Positions 4,571 through 9,147 of a stretch of DNA of 9,147 nucleotides are shown here, in pieces. The stretch lies in assembly GCA_003354055.1 (NCBI GenBank), contig PIVQ01000263.1, positions 1 through 9,147 of the forward strand. The letters run 5' to 3'. This DNA comes from Desulfobacteraceae bacterium. Lineage in GTDB: Bacteria; Desulfobacterota; Desulfobacteria; Desulfobacterales; Desulfobacteraceae. Position 1 is the stretch's first letter; each line of letters begins with the position of its first letter. The position numbers and the translations under genes were made by a program. The notes beneath the pieces are model-generated. The model had not been told where the DNA came from and did not search any database. It saw nothing but the letters and a program-made list of their open reading frames with translations.

Positions 4571-7207
4571 TTAGAAAAATGCACCGATGGAGAAGTCAAA
4601 TTGCCCGTCTCCAGTATCTTTCGTGTTCTGGCCTTCTATGACAAAGCCATAGGCCAGACGGATGGGACCCATGGGTGAATTCCATCGAAGTTCAAATCCG
4701 GTACTGGAATACAGGCCGCCGAAATCGACGTTATCACCGGTGCCATAGACATCACCTGTATCATAGAATAACACCCCGAAAACTCCGGCATCCGCCTGGA
4801 TGGGGAATATCATTTCAGCGTTGAACTGGATAAACTTTTCACCACCGCGTTCAATTGAGCTTCCTGTCGGAGTTGCATTGATATCGGTGTTGTCAAATCC
4901 TCTGACGGATTTAATTCCGCCTAAGTAAAATCTTTCCCAGTCAAGATCAACGCTGTCGTCTGTGCGGTCATCCAGATACCCGCCTTTACCGTAAACAGCA
5001 CCTGTAAATTTCCAGAATAGAGGAAAGAAAAATGCGGATTCTACAAGAACTTTTGAAAAATCAAGTTCGCCCCCTAAAAACTCTCCGGCATATTCCATAG
5101 ATGCCCTGTGATACATGCCTTCAGTAGGGAGAAATCTGTGATTTCTGGAATCGTAACTGATATATGGCTCGATGCTTGACGTCAGATAACTTCCTGCTAC
5201 AACATTGGTGTTTGTAGAATCAACATCACCGATATCAAAGCTCTCAATATTGTAATTAAGGCCGAAGGCAGTATAGTCCCAATATTGACGATAGGCGGAT
5301 CTAAGAGTAAGTCCCATAGCGTCCTTATCATAGTAGTCATACTCATTTTCAAATTTATAGATATCAAAGCCGGCCGAGATGGGGCGATCAAACATCCAGG
5401 GTTCGGTGAATCCAATGTTAAACAGGGCGTTTTTCCCGGAAAGCCTTGTGGTGAATTTTAGGCTCTGCCCACGGCCATAAAGGTTTCTTTCTTCAACCGA
5501 AAACTGCCCGAATGGCCCGTCATCACTACTGAAACCGCCGCCGAAGGCAAAGTTACCAGTGGGTTTCTCTGTTACTTTAACCTCCACATCACGCTGGTTG
5601 GGCTTGTTTGTTTTAACCGGTTTTATTTCCACATTTGAAAAATAATCTTTTACATTAAGGTTCCGGTTACTCCGCTGGATTCCCTTCATGGAGTATTTGC
5701 CCTGCTCTTTTATGGCCATTTCACGACGGATGACTTTATCCCTGGTTTTGGCATTACCCGTAATAATGATCCGGTCAAAATAGACCAATTCTCCTTTATT
5801 GATATCAAAAGAAATGTTAACGGCTTTGTTTTCTTCATCCTTGTTTACAAGCGGAGTGATTCTGGCGTTGGCATACCCCTGGTTAGAGTAAATATCGGTA
5901 AGGGCGATCATATCCTTTCTGATCAACTCCCGGTTGTAGAGATCAGATTCCTGGGAGACCAGAATTGCAAGCAGTGCTTCTTCAGAGGCCAAAATATCAC
6001 CCTTGACTTCCACAGCCCCGGTTTTGTATTGATCTCCCTCATCAATTTTGAAATTAATGGTGATGCTTTCATCACCAAGGTTGATCTTGGCATCAGACAC
6101 TTTTACATTTATGAACCCGTTGTTTTTATACAGAGATTCAATACGGATTACGTCATTGTCGAGTTCGGTTTCATCCAGATTGCCGGAAGACGTAAGGAAT
6201 GACCAGAACCCTTTCTCCTGTGTCTGCATGGCTTTTTTAATTTTTTTGTCACTGAAATGTTTATTCCCGTCAAAAACAATGGATTCAATTCGTATTTTTT
6301 CCCCTTCATCAACGGTAAAAATGATATCTGCCTGATCGTTTTTAAGGGATTTGATCTCATAGGAAATCTGGCAATTATGATAATTTTTCTCAAAGTATAG
6401 TCGTTTGAGTTTTTCAACATCACTGTTGATTTTATATACATTTAAAATGGAACCCGTTGAGGTGGAAACGACGTCAAACAGCTCATCATCCTCATAAATG
6501 CTGTTGTCTTCAAATCTTATATTTCTGACACTGGGTTTTTCCGTTACCTCAAATAAAACTTCAACACCGCGGTCCAGGCTCTCTTTTTTTACCACAACAT
6601 TGTCAAAATACCCCATCTTATAGATGAGATTCATATCCTGACTCAAAGTATCCGGATTCAGGAGTTCCCCGGTCTGGGTTTTGATTATCCTGGAAATGGC
6701 ATCTGATTCTATACGCTTATTGCCGGCGATCCTGATAGTGGATATGATTTGTTTCTGAAAAAGTTCACCGATAATGTCCCGGCTGATTGAAGAGACCGCG
6801 GAAAAAAGTCCGCCCATGTTCGGTGCCTGGGAGAAAAAGGTCAGGGGGGCCTGCTTTTCATACACGTTGTGCATTTGGCTGTCTATGCTGATACGCTGAC
6901 CTGAAATAAAAATGTGCCCGGTGATGATCCAGTCCACCCCCATGCGGATACCTTCCTGACGGAATTTTGAATAGTCCCAGTCAGATACATCTGAAGGTCC
7001 GTCCGCAAGTATGATTTTGGCGCCGTCTTTTTCAAGCTTATCCTTTAACATTTGAGGCAGGGCAGTTTTAATTTTGTCGCTGGGTGCTTCCGCCTGAACT
7101 TCAAAGGGAAAAACTGCGACACTTACCTGCTGTTCGGCAAATACGGAGTTGATAGAACAAAAGTAGAATAAAACTGCCAGTGCTAAACCAATGCTTGCTT
7201 TTTTCAT
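4571..7207 (-). CDS. bamA: Outer membrane protein assembly factor BamA with an extra N-terminal TolB-N/FlgT-like domain
   Basis: BamA is the Omp85 barrel at the core of the machine that folds and inserts beta-barrel proteins into the outer membrane. The 878-residue product has a signal peptide (1-24, cut after VFA) and an extra domain (about 27-150). Five POTRA domains follow (about 153-223, 227-301, 304-390, 394-471 and 474-548), then the beta-barrel (549-878). The barrel carries the conserved SVRGFD of loop 6 (767-772) and ends in Phe-Phe, as expected of a beta-signal. E. coli BamA is about 810 residues; the surplus is the N-terminal domain. That domain starts with VSVAVFPFE, contains GVDWIITGHIFISGQRISID (90-109) and resembles the mixed alpha/beta fold of TolB-N, FlgT-middle and CsgG-like proteins. 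ATG at 7207 is preferred: it begins the signal peptide and has AGGA 8 nt upstream, whereas the in-frame ATG at 7237 has no ribosome binding site and adds a charged leader. Skp follows after 43 bp. Confidence 0.96.
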   Translation of the reverse strand: MKKASIGLALAVLFYFCSINSVFAEQQVSVAVFPFEVQAEAPSDKIKTALPQMLKDKLEKDGAKIILADGPSDVSDWDYSKFRQEGIRMGVDWIITGHIFISGQRISIDSQMHNVYEKQAPLTFFSQAPNMGGLFSAVSSISRDIIGELFQKQIISTIRIAGNKRIESDAISRIIKTQTGELLNPDTLSQDMNLIYKMGYFDNVVVKKESLDRGVEVLFEVTEKPSVRNIRFEDNSIYEDDELFDVVSTSTGSILNVYKINSDVEKLKRLYFEKNYHNCQISYEIKSLKNDQADIIFTVDEGEKIRIESIVFDGNKHFSDKKIKKAMQTQEKGFWSFLTSSGNLDETELDNDVIRIESLYKNNGFINVKVSDAKINLGDESITINFKIDEGDQYKTGAVEVKGDILASEEALLAILVSQESDLYNRELIRKDMIALTDIYSNQGYANARITPLVNKDEENKAVNISFDINKGELVYFDRIIITGNAKTRDKVIRREMAIKEQGKYSMKGIQRSNRNLNVKDYFSNVEIKPVKTNKPNQRDVEVKVTEKPTGNFAFGGGFSSDDGPFGQFSVEERNLYGRGQSLKFTTRLSGKNALFNIGFTEPWMFDRPISAGFDIYKFENEYDYYDKDAMGLTLRSAYRQYWDYTAFGLNYNIESFDIGDVDSTNTNVVAGSYLTSSIEPYISYDSRNHRFLPTEGMYHRASMEYAGEFLGGELDFSKVLVESAFFFPLFWKFTGAVYGKGGYLDDRTDDSVDLDWERFYLGGIKSVRGFDNTDINATPTGSSIERGGEKFIQFNAEMIFPIQADAGVFGVLFYDTGDVYGTGDNVDFGGLYSSTGFELRWNSPMGPIRLAYGFVIEGQNTKDTGDGQFDFSIGAFF

Positions 7208-7218
7208 AAATGTATTCC

Positions 7219-7233
7219 TGAAAATTATTTTCA
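7219..7233. repeat. 15-bp near-zero-loop palindrome between lolD and bamA
   Basis: On the minus strand TGAAAAT-A-ATTTTCA forms two perfect 7-bp arms around one central base, in the 32-bp gap between the lolD stop and the bamA ATG. Its last base is the first base of the AGGA ribosome binding site. The single-base loop rules out a normal RNA hairpin, so if it matters it is more likely a DNA-binding site. It could be chance in AT-rich sequence. Confidence 0.3.
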
Positions 7234-7239
7234 CCATGT

Positions 7240-7923
7240 TTATGCCGGTATGATTCTGCCTTCTTTTAGGGTAACCTTGCGGCTCATCATGTTTGCAAGG
7301 CCTGTGTTGTGGGTAACAACGATAATTGTCATCCCAAGTTCACGGTTCAGGTCCAGCAGAAGAGCGTGAACACTGTCACTATTTTTTTGATCAAGGTTGC
7401 CTGTGGGTTCATCTGCAAGCAGAATATCCGGGTTCATGACCAGTGCTCTTGCAATGGCAACCCGCTGCTGCTCTCCTCCGGACAACTCCTCAACCCGATG
7501 ATCAAGATGCGTATCAAGCTCTACCCTTTCAAGCATACTTGATGCATATTTTTCAATAGTTTTTTTGGGTTTGCCTGCAATCAAGCCCGGAAGCATGACA
7601 TTTTCCAGGGCTGTAAATCCCTGGAGCAGGTAATGAAATTGAAAAACAAATCCTATTTTCCGGTTTCTGAACCGGGCCAGTTTTTCATCCCTGAACGAAA
7701 AAAGGTTTGCACCTTCATACATCAGTTGCCCGGTATCTGGTTTATCCAGAGTTCCGATGATGTTCAGAAGGGTGGATTTCCCAATCCCCGAGGCCCCGAC
7801 CACGGCCATGGTCTCTCCTCTTTGAATTTTGAAATCCGCATTTTTTAGTATGTCCAGAGATGCTGACTGGGAGACAAATGCCTTACTGACACCTTCCAGG
7901 GTTATGAGTGTGAGATCATCCAT
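7240..7923 (-). CDS. lolD: Lipoprotein-releasing system ATP-binding protein LolD
   Basis: LolD is the ATPase that powers extraction of outer-membrane lipoproteins from the inner membrane together with its permease. The 227-residue protein has all ABC motifs: Walker A GASGIGKST (43-51), Q-loop Gln95 in FVFQ, signature LSGGEQQR (148-155), Walker B ILLADEP (167-173) with Glu172 as catalytic base, and the switch His205 in VVTH. The length matches E. coli LolD (about 233). The sequence alone resembles MacB and FtsE ATPases too; the permease partner directly upstream decides for LolD. I place the start at ATG 7923, which has a strong GGAGG (7937-7933) 9 nt upstream and overlaps the permease stop by 8 bp (ATGGATGA). 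The frame stays open to 8013, but that extension lies wholly within the permease gene, has Arg/Pro/Trp-rich composition and no family similarity. Confidence 0.95.
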   Translation of the reverse strand: MDDLTLITLEGVSKAFVSQSASLDILKNADFKIQRGETMAVVGASGIGKSTLLNIIGTLDKPDTGQLMYEGANLFSFRDEKLARFRNRKIGFVFQFHYLLQGFTALENVMLPGLIAGKPKKTIEKYASSMLERVELDTHLDHRVEELSGGEQQRVAIARALVMNPDILLADEPTGNLDQKNSDSVHALLLDLNRELGMTIIVVTHNTGLANMMSRKVTLKEGRIIPA

Positions 7924-9139
7924 AACGAATGGCCTCCACAGGATCCATCCTGGACGCTTTGTAGGACGGATACAAGGTCGAAAGAAAACATATAAATATT
8001 GCAGACAGGGCAATCAACGCCACATCCGTGAATTCCAATTGAACCGGGAGGGTTGAAAAAGGGTAGGCTTCAGGAAGACGGATAAATTCATATTTTTTTA
8101 GCACATAGCATATTACCACGCCTGAAACCGTACCGATAAAAGTGCCCAGAAGTCCAATTATCATTCCCTTTATAATGAAGATGCGTCTGATCATACCATG
8201 AGTGGCCCCCATGGCTTTAAGTACGGCAATATCCTTGGTTTTTTCCATGACCATCATGATCAGGGCACTGGCAATATTAAAGGCGGCCACCAGAATAATA
8301 AGGGTAAGAATAACGAACATGGCTGATTTTTCAAGTTTGAGTGCTGAAAAAAGACTCTGGTTTATATCCATCCAGTCCCTGACATAGAGCGGGTATTTTA
8401 TAAAGCCGAGATGTTCTCTTGTCAGGTCTTTTACCTTGGACGCCTTGTCCAGCCAGACCCCCAGTGCGGATATTTTACCTTTGGCCGATACCAGGGACTG
8501 GGCGTGATCCAGGTGTACATATGCCAGCATACTGTCATACTCCGACATTCCGGACTCAAAAGTCCCTGCAACAACGAAGCGTTTCATGGACGGTATCTGG
8601 CCGATGGGAGATACAATACCATTGGTAGACATAAGAAGTATTTTGTCACCGGTGATTACCCCCACGGAATTGGCCAGTTCCTTCCCCAGGATAATACCCG
8701 GAAGGGCACCTTTTTCATGGCTTTTTTCCAGAGCGGATTCAAGTTGATCCGGGGTGAATCCTTTAATGAGGGCGGCTCCGCTTTCCGGGGTGATGCCTCT
8801 GACCATAACGCCGGAAAAGGACCGGTTGGTCCGGATCATGGCCTGGCCGAAAAGAACAGGCGACACTCCTTTTACCCCTGGCAGAGCGCGAATAGTCTCT
8901 GTGAGCTTTTCGTTGTCGTCAAAGCTGCCACCATAGTTCATTACCAGGATATGGGGCTCCAGACCGAGGATTCGTTTACGGAATTCAGTCTCTGCACCAC
9001 TCATCACAGCAATGACCACAACCAGGGCCATGACGCCCAGAATCACACCGGCAACGGAAAGAAAGGTTATTAAGGATATAAACCCCTCTTTCCGTTTTGC
9101 CTTCAGGTATTTTTTTGCTATGAAAAATTCAAGAGTCAT
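7916..9139 (-). CDS. lolC: Lipoprotein-releasing system permease, LolC/LolE family
   Basis: This inner-membrane permease pairs with LolD to lift mature lipoproteins out of the inner membrane and pass them to LolA. The 407 residues show the family layout: a cytoplasmic start with [17 protein letters not shown], a first membrane helix (about 21-47), a large periplasmic MacB-PCD-like domain (about 50-270) and an FtsX domain with three helices (about 271-297, 318-345 and 372-392). The protein ends in [18 protein letters not shown], the usual Pro-rich C-terminal motif. [21 protein letters not shown] (182-202) resembles the region around the LolA-binding hook of LolC, and [20 protein letters not shown] (251-270) is also characteristic. 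Only one permease gene is seen, so the transporter may be a homodimer (LolF-like); a LolE partner elsewhere cannot be excluded. Only 8 bp lie upstream in the window, so its ribosome binding site and any promoter are not visible. In related genomes lysS often precedes this gene. Confidence 0.92.
   Translation of the reverse strand: MTLEFFIAKKYLKAKRKEGFISLITFLSVAGVILGVMALVVVIAVMSGAETEFRKRILGLEPHILVMNYGGSFDDNEKLTETIRALPGVKGVSPVLFGQAMIRTNRSFSGVMVRGITPESGAALIKGFTPDQLESALEKSHEKGALPGIILGKELANSVGVITGDKILLMSTNGIVSPIGQIPSMKRFVVAGTFESGMSEYDSMLAYVHLDHAQSLVSAKGKISALGVWLDKASKVKDLTREHLGFIKYPLYVRDWMDINQSLFSALKLEKSAMFVILTLIILVAAFNIASALIMMVMEKTKDIAVLKAMGATHGMIRRIFIIKGMIIGLLGTFIGTVSGVVICYVLKKYEFIRLPEAYPFSTLPVQLEFTDVALIALSAIFICFLSTLYPSYKASRMDPVEAIRYG
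7933..7937 (-). promoter_or_regulatory. Ribosome binding site of lolD inside the end of lolC
   Basis: GGAGG lies 9 nt before the ATG at 7923, within the last codons of the permease gene. It decides the lolD start against the longer in-frame reading that opens at 8013, and together with the 8-bp overlap it suggests coupled translation of permease and ATPase. Confidence 0.8.
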
Positions 9140-9147
9140 CAGGCAGC

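Noticed and set aside
4555..4575. Run of seven T after the bamA stop as a terminator
   Set aside because: No GC-rich stem precedes the T-run on the minus strand, so an intrinsic terminator is not supported.
7208..7237. Upstream in-frame ATG at 7237 as the bamA start
   Set aside because: It has no ribosome binding site, follows the lolD stop by 2 bp and would place ten extra residues before a normal signal peptide. The ATG at 7207 has AGGA at good spacing.
7924..8013. Thirty-codon N-terminal extension of LolD
   Set aside because: It overlaps the permease C-terminus in another frame, lacks similarity to LolD, and the ATG at 7923 has a strong GGAGG.
8411..9073. A 220-codon open frame on the plus strand
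   Set aside because: It lies wholly opposite the well-supported LolC permease, has low-complexity His/Cys/Gly-rich translation with no recognisable motif and is best explained as an antisense shadow.
1..9147. Mobile elements, CRISPR arrays, tRNA or rRNA genes
   Set aside because: I saw no direct-repeat arrays, transposase motifs, terminal inverted repeats or tRNA-like cloverleaf sequences; the window is filled by conserved envelope genes.

Overview
The window holds one densely packed block of outer-membrane biogenesis genes, all on the minus strand, from a Gram-negative bacterium. Gene order, the use of LpxI rather than LpxH, and protein character point to the Desulfobacterota (Deltaproteobacteria), most likely a sulfate reducer of the Desulfobacterales type. 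That placement is inferred from memory of gene order and sequence flavour; no search was run.

In transcription order (high to low coordinates) the genes are a LolC/E-family permease (9139-7916), its ATPase LolD (7923-7240), BamA (7207-4571), the periplasmic chaperone Skp/OmpH (4527-3994), LpxD (3987-2947), LpxA (2944-2174), LpxI (2169-1336) and LpxB (1339-173). Gaps are 43 bp or less and two junctions overlap (8 bp lolC/lolD, 4 bp lpxI/lpxB). No terminator is visible between them, so they read as one operon. A ninth minus-strand gene begins at 71 and runs off the left edge; its first 23 residues look like the start of a CNNM/DUF21 (HlyC/CorC-type) membrane protein. It has its own candidate promoter in the 101-bp gap after lpxB.

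The genes form one programme. LolC/E-LolD releases lipoproteins from the inner membrane. Skp carries unfolded outer-membrane proteins across the periplasm to BamA, which inserts them. LpxA, LpxD, LpxI and LpxB make the lipid A disaccharide precursor for the outer leaflet; LpxC and LpxK are not in the window.

Most of this is conserved housekeeping and I see no new defence, mobile or secretion system. The points worth a second look are: an extra TolB-N/FlgT-like domain ahead of the five POTRA domains of BamA; no fabZ between lpxD and lpxA, where related operons usually carry it; chain-length residues suggesting that LpxA and LpxD prefer different acyl lengths; and a perfect 8-bp inverted repeat on the -10 box of the promoter before the CNNM-like gene.
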